From NCBI RefSeq assembly GCF_902497745.1, contig NZ_CABVHJ010000002.1:460284-524283 (forward strand): a stretch of 64,000 nucleotides of DNA. Reading direction: 5' to 3'. The notes beneath the pieces were generated by a model. That model worked only from the letters and a program-made list of their open reading frames with translations. It did not search any database and was not told where the DNA came from. This document shows positions 50,966 to 59,580 of the stretch, in pieces; the first letter of the stretch is position 1; each line of letters opens with the position of its first letter. Origin of the DNA: Pseudomonas fluorescens (GTDB lineage: Bacteria; Pseudomonadota; Gammaproteobacteria; Pseudomonadales; Pseudomonadaceae). A program made the position numbers and the translations under genes.

Positions 50966-51210
50966 TCCTTGAACGGCTCGTATTCTTCGCTGGCTTTCAG
51001 GAACTTGACCGCCTCGATGTCGGAGGCCGGCACCACGACCGTCGCCTTCTCCACCGGATAGGAACGGTCAGTACCGGGCACGATCACCAGTCGCGACGTG
51101 TAGAGCTTGTCGCGGAATTTCAAGGACTCCGGCGATGAGTAAGTTGAGGATGACAATGCCGGTTCCGAGGACGTTTGCGCATCGGTTGAGGTCATATCGA
51201 TCTTGGCCAT
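50962..51210 (-). CDS. Small phage protein before baseplate gene W
   Basis: An 82-residue soluble protein: a Ser/Thr-rich N-terminus (MAKIDMTSTDAQTSSEPALS), then LYTSRLVIVPGTDRSYPVEKATVVVPASDIEAVKFLKASEEYEPF. No family is recognised. It lies between gpV and gpW, overlapping the latter by four bases. The ATG at 51210 follows a hairpin and GGAGAACCAC. Confidence 0.65.
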   Translation of the reverse strand: MAKIDMTSTDAQTSSEPALSSSTYSSPESLKFRDKLYTSRLVIVPGTDRSYPVEKATVVVPASDIEAVKFLKASEEYEPFKE

Positions 51211-51231
51211 GTGGTTCTCCAGGCATGAAAA

Positions 51232-51250
51232 AGCCCGCACTTGGCGGGCT
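51232..51250 (-). terminator. Terminator-like hairpin between baseplate genes V and the small gene
   Basis: AGCCCGC-CAAGT-GCGGGCT on the minus strand is followed by TTTTT, CATGCCTGGAGA and the ATG at 51210. The same arrangement as before capsid and sheath genes. Confidence 0.65.
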
Positions 51251-51265
51251 GGATGAATGTTTGGG

Positions 51266-51853
51266 TTAATGCTTGTGGTGGTTGTCGCTGCTGCCGACGG
51301 CCATGATGTTGCCAGCGCCGTCGATGTTGCCCGTTACGGATAACGCGCCGTCGATATTGACAGGCCCTTTGATATTCACGGTCGCTTCAAGATCAATCGT
51401 TCCCGACTTCACCGTTACCGCGTTATCCGTAACGACGACGCCCGTGCCGCCGACCTTGATCGCCACCGTGCCACTCGGCAGGGTGATGGTGTAAGACTTG
51501 GCCTGCCAGTCGTAGACCAGCGAGCCGCCATCATCAAAACGCCAGACCTCGACATGGTCGCGATTATCTGGCGGCGGCCCGGCATTGCCATACAAGCCCG
51601 GGACAAACGTGCCTTGTGACACGTCACCGCTGGGACTGATCAAACTGCCCTGCTCGCCCATGGACGGCGCCCGCCAATGCCTGGCCTTGCCCGCCGCGAT
51701 GCTGTGCCAGCGCACCCAGGCGCTGACCCAATCACTGCCATCGGACACCCGACACACCGGCGGCGAAGCGGACAGATCCAGCGCGACCACATAGCAAGCC
51801 TTGACCACGCCGGCGAGCATCCGGTCGTGCTGGGCGCTCGCGTAGCCACTCAC
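51266..51853 (-). CDS. Phage baseplate assembly protein V (spike)
   Basis: A 195-residue gpV-type spike protein. The start is a GTG at 51853 whose bases overlap the previous stop (GTGA). It has an OB-fold region ([36 protein letters not shown]) and then [25 protein letters not shown] beta-helix of short repeats follows ([52 protein letters not shown]), and a C-terminal His cluster (SSDNHHKH) that may bind metal at the tip. It pierces the outer membrane during injection. Confidence 0.88.
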   Translation of the reverse strand: MSGYASAQHDRMLAGVVKACYVVALDLSASPPVCRVSDGSDWVSAWVRWHSIAAGKARHWRAPSMGEQGSLISPSGDVSQGTFVPGLYGNAGPPPDNRDHVEVWRFDDGGSLVYDWQAKSYTITLPSGTVAIKVGGTGVVVTDNAVTVKSGTIDLEATVNIKGPVNIDGALSVTGNIDGAGNIMAVGSSDNHHKH

Positions 51854-52365
51854 ACATCCTCCGCAGGGACAAAGTCCTCTTTGGCGTCGTTGTTGAATCC
51901 AATGAGCAACATGCCCGGCGGTTCGTCGGGCCAGAGCCATTCCTCCGGGCCGAGATAGACTTGCTGAGTCCACTCCACCAGCCACACCGTGTATCCATCC
52001 AGGTGCGGCTGGGTAAAATCCTGCAGCGATTGCACAAACTCGGCGGGTTCAACTGCTAGCCCCCACGTTTGCGAACGCAGCAACACCGCCAACTGCGTCG
52101 CCAATTGCACGACCTGTTGATGATGGTGCGCCTTGATCGGGTCAACAATGATCCGAGCCTCGAACTTGCACACCAGCGAGGTTTCGCCGGTGCCGATATC
52201 GGTACCCGGCTCGATCTCGGCCACCTCCAGAAACACCGCTGGCAGCAACACGCGATCCTTAATGTCTGGCCAGGCTGTGACGGCCTGCACGCCAGGCAAG
52301 TGGGTACGCAGATGCTGTTCTACCGCCCGATAAAGCTGGTCCAGGCTGAACGGTTCTTCAGACAT
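51850..52365 (-). CDS. Phage structural protein of unknown role (tail completion region)
   Basis: A 171-residue protein: [69 protein letters not shown] (landmarks [16 protein letters not shown]), with a C-terminal [16 protein letters not shown]. Its layout recalls tail-completion or terminator proteins (about 150 residues, positioned after the Z-like gene). I cannot name the family. It overlaps the upstream gene by eight bases and is coupled to gpV. Confidence 0.7.
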   Translation of the reverse strand: MSEEPFSLDQLYRAVEQHLRTHLPGVQAVTAWPDIKDRVLLPAVFLEVAEIEPGTDIGTGETSLVCKFEARIIVDPIKAHHHQQVVQLATQLAVLLRSQTWGLAVEPAEFVQSLQDFTQPHLDGYTVWLVEWTQQVYLGPEEWLWPDEPPGMLLIGFNNDAKEDFVPAEDV

Positions 52366-53023
52366 TGCCGATCCTCTTAAGGTATTTCTGCAGCTCAAAG
52401 TTGAGTTCTTGTTTGAGAATCGCCAACAGGATCTCGTCTGCCTTTTTGACCCAGCTGTCGAAATGCGGCCGGGCTTGCTCCAGCGACACCTTGGCCTTGG
52501 CCAGCGGGAAACGACTTCCGTTTTCGGCGACCCAACCCGAACTCGGCCCGCGACCGGGGGACACCGTGCTGTCCGGGTAGTCGTCCGCGTTGAAATGCTT
52601 GCTGGCTGTGCGGATCCAGATGTCGGGCTTGTTGCCGTAGACCTTCTTGAGAAAGGCACCTTCGTAACGCCGCCCCGCCACCGACACACCGCTTCCGGTC
52701 TGCCGCGCCCGGCCGATCCGGCTGGATTCGATGGTGTTCAACCCGAACCACAGTTTGCCGCTCGCGGCACCGCCAGAAACTGGATAGCTGCGCAACCGCT
52801 GACGCACCGCTGCTACGGCAATGCGCTCTGACCGGCTGACGGCTCGGGCGATGTGCGTGCGCAACCGTCCCAACGTCTTGTTGATCGCGCGCCGATGCGC
52901 CGCAGCAGCCGCTTTCGGCACCACCTTGGCAAAGTCCTGGAACGCCTGAAAATCTGCGGCCGAGGACTGGATAGAGATCATCCCGCCCCCGGCCGAGGGT
53001 TTGAAATAGCTGCCGACGCTCAC
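52358..53023 (-). CDS. Phage minor tail protein Z-like
   Basis: A 221-residue basic protein: FQAFQDFAKVVPKAAAAAHRRAINKTLGRLRTHIARAVSRSERIAVAAVRQRLR (landmarks RRAINKTLGRLRT and RSERIAVAAVRQRL). Then comes a Gly-rich beta domain (GKLWFGLNTIESSRIG; RRYEGAFLKKVYGNKPDIWIR) and a helical C-terminus. It matches the prophage minor tail protein Z pattern and probably acts at the head-tail neck. Confidence 0.78.
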   Translation of the reverse strand: MSVGSYFKPSAGGGMISIQSSAADFQAFQDFAKVVPKAAAAAHRRAINKTLGRLRTHIARAVSRSERIAVAAVRQRLRSYPVSGGAASGKLWFGLNTIESSRIGRARQTGSGVSVAGRRYEGAFLKKVYGNKPDIWIRTASKHFNADDYPDSTVSPGRGPSSGWVAENGSRFPLAKAKVSLEQARPHFDSWVKKADEILLAILKQELNFELQKYLKRIGNV

Positions 53024-53340
53024 GGCCGCAACCTCAGAATCAGGGCGACCAGCCCGTCACCGCTCGGTTCGAGCTGGATCAGGTCATAGTCACCGCCGCC
53101 ATCCAAGGCAGGCAGGTCAACGCTGACCAGCATGCCCTGTTCCAGACCTTGCGAATCGCTGACGCGGATCTCGAAGCGAGGCTCGCGCAACCCGGTATTG
53201 AGCTTGCCGAACTTGGGTTGCAGCCAGGGCGCGGCAAACATGCCGAGCACTGGCTCTTCGCGACCCTCGATCCTTGCGGTGTCGCCCAGCGTTTCGAACA
53301 CCACCGCGTCAACCTCGGCGATCAGATCGCGAAAGCCCAC
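53020..53340 (-). CDS. Head-tail connector-type small protein
   Basis: About 106 residues from a GTG at 53340, three bases after the capsid stop (VGFRDLIAEVDAVVFETLGDTARIEGREEPVLGMFAAPW; YDLIQLEPSGDGLVALILRLRP). The size and position right after the capsid gene suggest a lambda FII-like connector. Its end overlaps the Z-like gene by four bases. Confidence 0.65.
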   Translation of the reverse strand: MGFRDLIAEVDAVVFETLGDTARIEGREEPVLGMFAAPWLQPKFGKLNTGLREPRFEIRVSDSQGLEQGMLVSVDLPALDGGGDYDLIQLEPSGDGLVALILRLRP

Positions 53341-53342
53341 GG

Positions 53343-54338
53343 TCAGAGTTCCAGCAGGATCTGGGCGCGCGGTCGAGTGCAAAGATGCAGGGGGTTCGAC
53401 TGCGCCTCACCTGCCATGCCTTTGTTGAAGGGCAGCGGCTCGATCATGCTGTAGTACGGAATGCCCTGGGTGTTGACCGTTTCCATGTAGTCGGCAGGTG
53501 CAAACACCGAGATGTACAGATCGGGCACGCCTTCCGGAACCAGCAGCGCCTTGTCGTCATGGACAAAAGACACGCCGGCGACCTTGCCACGGTAGCGCTC
53601 CCAGATGATGCCGCCGAACTCGAAGCTTTCCCGGGCGTCGCCACGCAGCGCTGCCGCTTGCTGACTGTTGAGGTAGGTCTCTTTGACCGACTTGTGAACA
53701 ATCAGCTTGTTCCAGAAGTTCTTGCCGCAGAAAGCGCGCGAACCGGTACTGGTCACGCTACCCAGCGCATCCTCCTGCATGTCCAGCGCCTCACCGCACA
53801 TGACCCGCAGCTCGGTATCGGCCTTGGTCAGCCCCATGGACATCTTCTGACGCTGCACACCGAAGCGCTCATACAAGTCCAGCAGCACCGTCGAACCATC
53901 AGCGTCGAGGATCTGGCCGTTGAGTGCGCCCATGCGCTGGAACTCATGCGTCGCGTCCAACTGACGACGCGCCTTTGCCAGACGTGCATTGACCACATCC
54001 TGAACCGCCTGCAGCTCGGTGCGAGTGCCGAAGGCGCGGATGCCTTGGATCTCATCCGCCTTGATCGTGAAGCGCTCAGGCAGGTGCACGGTGTTGAACG
54101 GGATCAGGTTGCGCTTGCTCGCAGCAACCACCAGGCCAGAACCACCGCGCTCACCGGCCGGCACCAGTGCCAGGGAGTCACCGTCCTTTTCAATCTGCAC
54201 GGTCAGGGTGGTAATGCCTTCCTCGCGGAACAGGCCCAGGGCGCTGATGCGGCCCGGCAGGTAGGGTTGATCATTGAGTGCAGCAGTCAGCGAGGTAACG
54301 GTAAACGCTTCGTCTTCAAAAATGGCGATATCGGCCAT
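53343..54338 (-). CDS. Major capsid protein (lambda gpE family)
   Basis: A 331-residue capsid protein: MADIAIFEDEAFTVTSLTAALNDQPYLPGRISALGLFREEGITTLTVQIEKDGDSLALVPAGERGG (landmarks FTVTSLTAALN and LGLFREEGITTLTVQIE) is the N-terminal signature of gpE-type capsids. The C-terminus has VPDLYISVFAPADYMETVNTQG and QSNPLHLCTRPRAQILLEL. The ATG at 54338 has TCTGGAGAG upstream, after the hairpin at 54361-54379. Confidence 0.94.
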   Translation of the reverse strand: MADIAIFEDEAFTVTSLTAALNDQPYLPGRISALGLFREEGITTLTVQIEKDGDSLALVPAGERGGSGLVVAASKRNLIPFNTVHLPERFTIKADEIQGIRAFGTRTELQAVQDVVNARLAKARRQLDATHEFQRMGALNGQILDADGSTVLLDLYERFGVQRQKMSMGLTKADTELRVMCGEALDMQEDALGSVTSTGSRAFCGKNFWNKLIVHKSVKETYLNSQQAAALRGDARESFEFGGIIWERYRGKVAGVSFVHDDKALLVPEGVPDLYISVFAPADYMETVNTQGIPYYSMIEPLPFNKGMAGEAQSNPLHLCTRPRAQILLEL

Positions 54339-54360
54339 GGATACTCTCCAGAAACGAAAA

Positions 54361-54379
54361 ATCCCGCACGCGGCGGGAT
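54361..54379 (-). terminator. Terminator-like hairpin before the capsid gene
   Basis: ATCCCGC-CGCGT-GCGGGAT on the minus strand is followed by TTTTTCGTTTCTGGAGA and then the capsid ATG 6 bases later. A perfect seven-pair stem. Confidence 0.7.
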
Positions 54380-54400
54380 GCATACAAAAAAAGGATCGAT

Positions 54401-54745
54401 TTAGCGGACGATCACGAAATGGGTGGCGAGTGCTTTCTCGGCGGCCAGATCGAGGCCGGTCAAATGCGCTTCACTGACCTCGGCCAACCGCACCACGGCG
54501 CGACCGCGACGCACCACATCGGATTCGCCCAGCGGGCCGTACAGAATGGCGACGGCGTTTTCGGTGCCGTCCTCAGCCGTTGGGTTGTACGGTGCGAATT
54601 CGCCGGAGGCGGTCACCAGCCCGAGGACTTGTCCCGGCCACAACTCTGAACCGGCCGCGACGTTGATCGCTTCACGCGAAATGGTGCCGGCGCCTTCGGA
54701 AAGCAGGAATTCACCTGCGTGCATCGGTTCCTGTTTGATGTTCAT
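54401..54745 (-). CDS. Head decoration protein (lambda gpD family)
   Basis: A 114-residue protein: NIKQEPMHAGEFLLSEGAGTISREAINVAAGSELWPGQVLGLVTASGEFAPYNPTAEDGTENAVAILYGPL (landmarks HAGEFLLSEGAG and GTENAVAILYG) is the classical gpD pattern. It trimerises on the expanded capsid lattice and stabilises the filled head. It lies between the protease and the capsid gene, the lambda C-D-E order. Confidence 0.93.
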   Translation of the reverse strand: MNIKQEPMHAGEFLLSEGAGTISREAINVAAGSELWPGQVLGLVTASGEFAPYNPTAEDGTENAVAILYGPLGESDVVRRGRAVVRLAEVSEAHLTGLDLAAEKALATHFVIVR

Positions 54746-55896
54746 GCTCGTGCTCCTTTCGCGCTTTGCGCGGTTCCAGTTTGGGCCGCTTGGCGAGCAG
54801 CCCAAATCGAGTTGGGGTCAGGTTGTTTGGCCAGCACCTTGGGCGCCAGATCGTCCGCCAGCGGCAAACTGTTGTCGATTTCAAAGCCCTTACCGCTGGT
54901 GACAATCTTGTCGAACAGACGCGCCCGCACCGCCGCCTCGTCCAGACCTGCCGCGACATACTCGGCGCTGAATTCCGGCAACCGCGCGGCCACGCAGAGG
55001 TCGTTTACCGCCTTGGCGCGTGCCAGACCGGCTAAAACGACCTCTTCACTTTCAAGCTGGGTGGACTTAAGCAGCGGCTCGACCAGGTTGCTGATGCCCG
55101 CCGCCGTGCAGCGCTGACTGACCAGCAATGCCAACTTGGTCGAGTCGACTACAGGCGGCACCAGCGGCGGTTCGACAGGATCAAGATCCGGATCCGGTTC
55201 GGGTGCCTCGTCGAGCTGGGCCAGCAAATCAGCCGGCGCGTTCTGGAATCGTTGCAGCACCGCGCCATGACCGAGACAGGCTTTGACCTTGACGCCGTCG
55301 CCCACTTCATCGGCCAGCCCCAACGCCACCGCTTCGTTGGCGGTCAGCCAAGTTTCAGCATCAACCATTCGCCGCAGTTCGGCGTCATCAATGTCGGGCG
55401 CCTTGGCCTTATAGGCCGCGATGATCGCCTCCAAGGTCTGATCCAATACATCAGCAACCCGGCGGAAGTCCTCAGCGCTACCGCCTGTATAGGTGTATGG
55501 GTTGTGAATCATCAACATGGCGTTGGCCGCGATTACTACGCGGTGTGCGCCGCACACGGCCACACTGGCCGCACTCGCGGCCAGTGCATCGATCCGGCCG
55601 GTGCAGCGCTCGCCCAGCCGCGACAGCGCGTTGTGCATGGCCAGACCGTCGAACAGGTCACCGCCGATACTGTTGAACGCGGCGACCACCGGCGACACAC
55701 CATCATCCATGGCGCGCAGATCCTGCACGAACTGATTGGCAGTGATGCCCCACGCGCCGATCTCGCCATAGACAAAGACTTCGATCACTCGCTCGGTGGA
55801 CTCGCCGCTGGCATGAACGGCGTACCAGGTCTTGTCCTTGACCTCGACGCGTTTGCCGGCGCGGTTGTAAATACGCGGTTTCGCGCTCTTGCTCAT
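54742..55896 (-). CDS. ClpP-like (S49) head maturation protease, possible C-terminal scaffold
   Basis: A 384-residue protein. Residues 25-190 form a ClpP/SppA fold: VAAFNSIGGDLFDGLAMHNALSR (oxyanion GG), catalytic Ser in DALAASAASVAVCGAH, and HNPYTYTGGSAEDFRR as the His region. Residues 195-384 are helical and acidic (LAQLDEAPEPDPDLDPVEPP; VEPLLKSTQLESEEVVLAGLARAKAVNDLCVAARL), likely the scaffold part, as in lambda C/Nu3. I chose ATG 55896 (MSKSAKPRIYNRAGKR); the frame is open to 56205 inside the portal gene without meaning. Confidence 0.9.
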   Translation of the reverse strand: MSKSAKPRIYNRAGKRVEVKDKTWYAVHASGESTERVIEVFVYGEIGAWGITANQFVQDLRAMDDGVSPVVAAFNSIGGDLFDGLAMHNALSRLGERCTGRIDALAASAASVAVCGAHRVVIAANAMLMIHNPYTYTGGSAEDFRRVADVLDQTLEAIIAAYKAKAPDIDDAELRRMVDAETWLTANEAVALGLADEVGDGVKVKACLGHGAVLQRFQNAPADLLAQLDEAPEPDPDLDPVEPPLVPPVVDSTKLALLVSQRCTAAGISNLVEPLLKSTQLESEEVVLAGLARAKAVNDLCVAARLPEFSAEYVAAGLDEAAVRARLFDKIVTSGKGFEIDNSLPLADDLAPKVLAKQPDPNSIWAARQAAQTGTAQSAKGARA

Positions 55897-57374
55897 GGTT
55901 GCTCCTTGTCGTCGGTGTCTTCGACGGCATCCAGGGTGTTGTAGTTGAGGCCCAGCTCTGTGGCCCGCTTCAGATCGGCGGCGTTTTCCAGATCGACCGT
56001 TTCGGCGTCGTAGCCAGTACGCAGGACCATCTCGCTGCGCGACGAAAAACCGGCTCTCACCTCCATCGCTCTTGCTTGCACGTCTTGAACCGGCTGGATA
56101 TAGGCCCAGCCTTGCGGTACCCAGCGAGTGCGAAGGTACTGGCGGCGCTTCTGTGCGTAATCGTCCAGCACCAGAACACCCGACAGCACCGCCATGTCCA
56201 TCCACGCGGCCCGCACCGGGCGGCAGAGTTGATGCACGTACACGCTGAACTGCAGTTGTTCCAGGCGACGCCGAAACTCGTTGAGTACCACCCGCAGCGC
56301 TCGATCGTTGATGCCGCGCATGTCGCCGGTGAGGATCTCGTAAGGCGTACCGCTACCCGCCGCTGCAGCCATCAACTGCTGACGCATGAAGTCCGGGTAG
56401 TTGTTGCCCGCGTCCGGCGGTTTGGAAAATTCCACCTCTTCGCCCGGACCGAGTTCCTGCATGGTGCCGGGTTCGAGCGCGACCATCGGCGTAAAACCAT
56501 CGCGATCCGTAACCAGTGGCGCACCGGTAACCGGGTCGCGCGGCATGGGTCCCGATTCCGGCGGGGGGCGAGTGATGAAGCCGGCAAACAGGTTGGCCAC
56601 CTCCTGACGGAACAGCACCGCGTCGTCGTAGTTGTCCAAACTGCGTAGCCGTTTCAGAACCGGCGACAAGCGCGGCACACCGCGCAACTGGCCAGGTTCG
56701 ACCGGTTCGAAGATGTGCAGCACCTGCGTGGCCGGGACGCGCACTAGCTGGTTGTAGCCGGCGTTCAACGAGGCCGCATCACGCGGGTGCGACAGATACA
56801 TCCAATACGCTACCCGCTTGCCGCCGGGCGTGAACTCGATGCCGGCTCGGATGACGTTGCCGTTCTTGGTGCTCTCGAATTTGTCGTGCGGCACGAACTC
56901 CGGCGCCAGGATCTGCAACTGCAGCGGAACCGCCAAACCTTCGTCCCGACTGCGAGGACGCAATCGGACGAAGCACTCGCCCGATGTTTCCACCGTGCGC
57001 GCCACCAGCGCCTGCTGGCCGTAAAAGTCGGTGCGGTCATCCGCATCAGACTCATCAACCCAATCGCTCCACAGCTCCTGCAGCAGCTTGCGCAGGGCAT
57101 CATCATCGGTCGCTGGCCGAGGGGTGATGCCGGTGCCGATCAGGTTGCTGACGCGCTTGTCGATGACGTTGAAGGCATACGGGTCATTGCGAACCGCTGC
57201 CCGGGAGCGCGACCGCAAATTGCGCAGTGCCGGGGTGTTGATGCTGTTGATCCCGTTGTCGGGAGCGTCCCAGTTAGCGGATCGGCGGCCTTCACCAGCG
57301 CCTTCGTAACTGGCCTTGATGTTGGACGGCAGCACAAAGCCGTTACGGGTCAACGTCGGAAAATGTCGGGCCAT
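55893..57374 (-). CDS. Phage portal protein (lambda gpB family)
   Basis: A 493-residue portal: GWDAPDNGINSINTPALRNLRSRSRAAVRNDPYAFNVIDKRVSNLIGTGITPRP-like N-terminus (landmarks LRSRSRAAVRNDPYA and VSNLIGTGI). Further blocks are VLHIFEPVEPGQLRGVPRLSPVLKRLRSLDNYDDAVLFRQEVANLFAGF and LEPGTMQELGPGEEVEFSKPPDAGNNYPDFMRQQLMAAAAGSGTPYEILTGDM. It forms the dodecameric gate at one capsid vertex. It shares its start region with the end of gpW (one-base overlap) and overlaps the protease by four bases. Confidence 0.94.
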   Translation of the reverse strand: MARHFPTLTRNGFVLPSNIKASYEGAGEGRRSANWDAPDNGINSINTPALRNLRSRSRAAVRNDPYAFNVIDKRVSNLIGTGITPRPATDDDALRKLLQELWSDWVDESDADDRTDFYGQQALVARTVETSGECFVRLRPRSRDEGLAVPLQLQILAPEFVPHDKFESTKNGNVIRAGIEFTPGGKRVAYWMYLSHPRDAASLNAGYNQLVRVPATQVLHIFEPVEPGQLRGVPRLSPVLKRLRSLDNYDDAVLFRQEVANLFAGFITRPPPESGPMPRDPVTGAPLVTDRDGFTPMVALEPGTMQELGPGEEVEFSKPPDAGNNYPDFMRQQLMAAAAGSGTPYEILTGDMRGINDRALRVVLNEFRRRLEQLQFSVYVHQLCRPVRAAWMDMAVLSGVLVLDDYAQKRRQYLRTRWVPQGWAYIQPVQDVQARAMEVRAGFSSRSEMVLRTGYDAETVDLENAADLKRATELGLNYNTLDAVEDTDDKEQP

Positions 57375-57580
57375 TAAAGTCCCCTGCCCCCGTGATAAAG
57401 GCGAACCACGCGCGAACGTGGACCGGCGGCGCTGGCCAGCGACGAGCGTATTTCTTCGCGCGCCTTGAGCAGCTCATCGACCGTGCGGTATTCCACGGTA
57501 CGGTCGGTGTAGCGCACAGTTTTCTCACCGCGAGCAATGGCCGTCTCAACCGCGTCGAGGTGCTTTTTCGTAAATGACAT
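57374..57580 (-). CDS. Head completion protein gpW-like
   Basis: A 68-residue protein, the same length as lambda gpW: KKHLDAVETAIARGEKTVRYTDRTVEYRTVDELLKAREEIRSSLASAAG. It has the alpha-beta-beta-alpha pattern of gpW and lies between terminase and portal as in lambda. It stabilises packaged DNA and allows tail joining. Confidence 0.88.
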   Translation of the reverse strand: MSFTKKHLDAVETAIARGEKTVRYTDRTVEYRTVDELLKAREEIRSSLASAAGPRSRVVRLYHGGRGL

Positions 57581-57581
57581 A

Positions 57582-59576
57582 TCAGCGTCTCTTCAGGTAG
57601 CCACTGGTGGAACTGCGGCGTTGTGGGGGAGCGGCTGCCGGACGTGATTTCACGGCTGGTTGCGGCGCCTGCGGTGCTGCCGGTGTTACGACTGGCCGGC
57701 TGAGCCGTTCGCTCTGAACGGGTTGGCTGCTATCGCCCGAAACCGACTCGTTGACCGCCTGCCGAATCCGCGCCCAATCGTGATCCTGGTAGCGATTGAT
57801 GCCGAGGTAATGGGCCATGGCGAGGTTGTAAACCAACAGATCGAGCGCTTCGTTACGCTCGGATTTGCCCTTGGTCCATTCGATGCGTTTATGCCCCCTG
57901 ACGTAACGGGTGACTTTGCGCTCAGCCACGCACTGGGCGAAAAAGTCATCCGGCAGGTCGTTGGCAAAGTGCAGCGCTCCCGGGCCGGTGTCGAATACAT
58001 AGCGGTTATAGATCCAGTCCTTCGCCGTGTCGGTACCGACAATCCAAAGCTCGGCGCCATGCCGTTCAGTCAGGCCCTTCCATGTCACGTCGACCATCGA
58101 AGGTCGCTGCGCGATCACCGGCCGGCCCCGCTTGCTCGCCCCCTTGATGGCGAACACGCTGCGCCAGCGGCGCATACGACAGAACTGATAGACCTCATCC
58201 GTGTGGTTACCACCGGAGTCGACCGCAGTAGCCATGATCATCAGCTCAGCACCACAAGGGTGTCGGTAACGAGCCTTGAGTAACTCGTCCAGCGCCGCCC
58301 AGGTGCGCTCATCGGCGGGGTCGCCGGAGATCACTTGAAAGTCGACCACCCAGCGCTCCATGCCAGCGCCCCAACCCATCACCATCAGTTCCAGGCGGTT
58401 GGCTTGGGTGTCAACAGAAGCGGTCAGCATCAACACGCCGTCGGGCATTGAGCCAAGCCCGTAGTTTTCCAGCCGCGCCCGATCCCTCAGCACATCGGCC
58501 GAGGTTTGCTCCTGAGCGCTATCCCAGACCTTGGCCAGACGAGTGTTATAAAACACCTGCATCGGCTCCAGATCACCTTTGGCCTGAGCCTTTTTAGCCT
58601 TCTCGAATTGCTTGGCCAACGAGGCCCAACCAGTCCAGCCGGGCGGCGAGTACAACGCATTCAAGTTAAAACCAATGGTTTCGCCATCGCCCTGGGTGTG
58701 TGCTCGCCACTCCCCTTTCGCCAGCATCTCGCCCTTATAGCGTTCCTCGATCAGTACGTCGCAGTCGGGGCCGGCACACTGGTAATGCACAACCTGAAAA
58801 TCCGCCGAGTAATGCAAACGCTCCCACTCCAGAACCTGCATGTGTTCACAGGTTGGGCACGGCACGTAGTAGTAACGCTGATCGCTGACCTCAAACAGAT
58901 CAGCGATCCGGGACGCCCCCCTGACCGTGGGCGAACTGGAAAAGTAAAATTTTGCGTTACGGCCGAAAGTACTACCGCGAGTCTCGGCCAGTTCGACCGG
59001 GTCGCCCTCTTCGCCCACGTCCACACTCCAGCGATCAACCTCGTCGCCGTAGATGTAGCGTGCGGAAAGCTCCGCCAGGTTGGCCGCAGAACCGGCCGTG
59101 GTGATGTACAGCGAACCACCCTCGAACTCCTTCGTGTCCATGGTGTTGCGCGCATCTCGCGAGCGGTTGGACGCCACGCGCTCACGCAGAACCGGCGTAG
59201 CCTTGATGGTTTTACCAATCCGCGAAGATACCCGCTTGGCCAACCCAAGGCTGGGCAACAACGTCAGGATGTTGGACGGGGCCATGTGGATCAGGCCGCC
59301 GATCCAGTTCAAGGCGATCTGCGTTTTCATCAACTGCGAAGCCACCATAGTCACCACGCGTTTGCACGGGTGGGCTGGTGACAGACAGCGCATCGGCTCA
59401 CGCGCATAAGGGGTGCGCGAAGTGTGGTATTGACCAGGCTCGGCCGCACCCGTGTCGCGCGGAATGCGCATGTACTCGTCGGCCCACTGGTCAATCCAGA
59501 CATCTGGCTCTGGTCGCTGCCCACGGAAATACGCTTCGCGGTACACCGTCGCACCGTTCGACATTTCTAAGGACAT
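57582..59576 (-). CDS. Terminase large subunit (lambda gpA family)
   Basis: A 664-residue packaging motor and nuclease. The ATPase region shows VTMVASQLMKTQIALNWIGG (Walker-A-like, with the adenine/Q element upstream) and ARYIYGDEVDRW (Walker B, DE). A zinc-like CPTCEHMQVLEWERLHY block follows, and the nuclease part contains MLTASVDTQANRLELMVMGWG and LMIMATAVDSGGNHTDEVYQFC with conserved acidic residues. The C-terminus is Pro/Ala-rich. The ATG at 59576 is four bases after the small subunit stop. GpA-type enzymes normally cut at cos sites. Confidence 0.94.
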   Translation of the reverse strand: MSLEMSNGATVYREAYFRGQRPEPDVWIDQWADEYMRIPRDTGAAEPGQYHTSRTPYAREPMRCLSPAHPCKRVVTMVASQLMKTQIALNWIGGLIHMAPSNILTLLPSLGLAKRVSSRIGKTIKATPVLRERVASNRSRDARNTMDTKEFEGGSLYITTAGSAANLAELSARYIYGDEVDRWSVDVGEEGDPVELAETRGSTFGRNAKFYFSSSPTVRGASRIADLFEVSDQRYYYVPCPTCEHMQVLEWERLHYSADFQVVHYQCAGPDCDVLIEERYKGEMLAKGEWRAHTQGDGETIGFNLNALYSPPGWTGWASLAKQFEKAKKAQAKGDLEPMQVFYNTRLAKVWDSAQEQTSADVLRDRARLENYGLGSMPDGVLMLTASVDTQANRLELMVMGWGAGMERWVVDFQVISGDPADERTWAALDELLKARYRHPCGAELMIMATAVDSGGNHTDEVYQFCRMRRWRSVFAIKGASKRGRPVIAQRPSMVDVTWKGLTERHGAELWIVGTDTAKDWIYNRYVFDTGPGALHFANDLPDDFFAQCVAERKVTRYVRGHKRIEWTKGKSERNEALDLLVYNLAMAHYLGINRYQDHDWARIRQAVNESVSGDSSQPVQSERLSRPVVTPAAPQAPQPAVKSRPAAAPPQRRSSTSGYLKRR

Positions 59577-59580
59577 AGGT

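Noticed and set aside
53274..54404. A 376-codon plus-strand frame opposite the capsid gene
   Set aside because: The minus strand encodes a textbook gpE capsid protein; the opposite frame has shadow composition and no start site.
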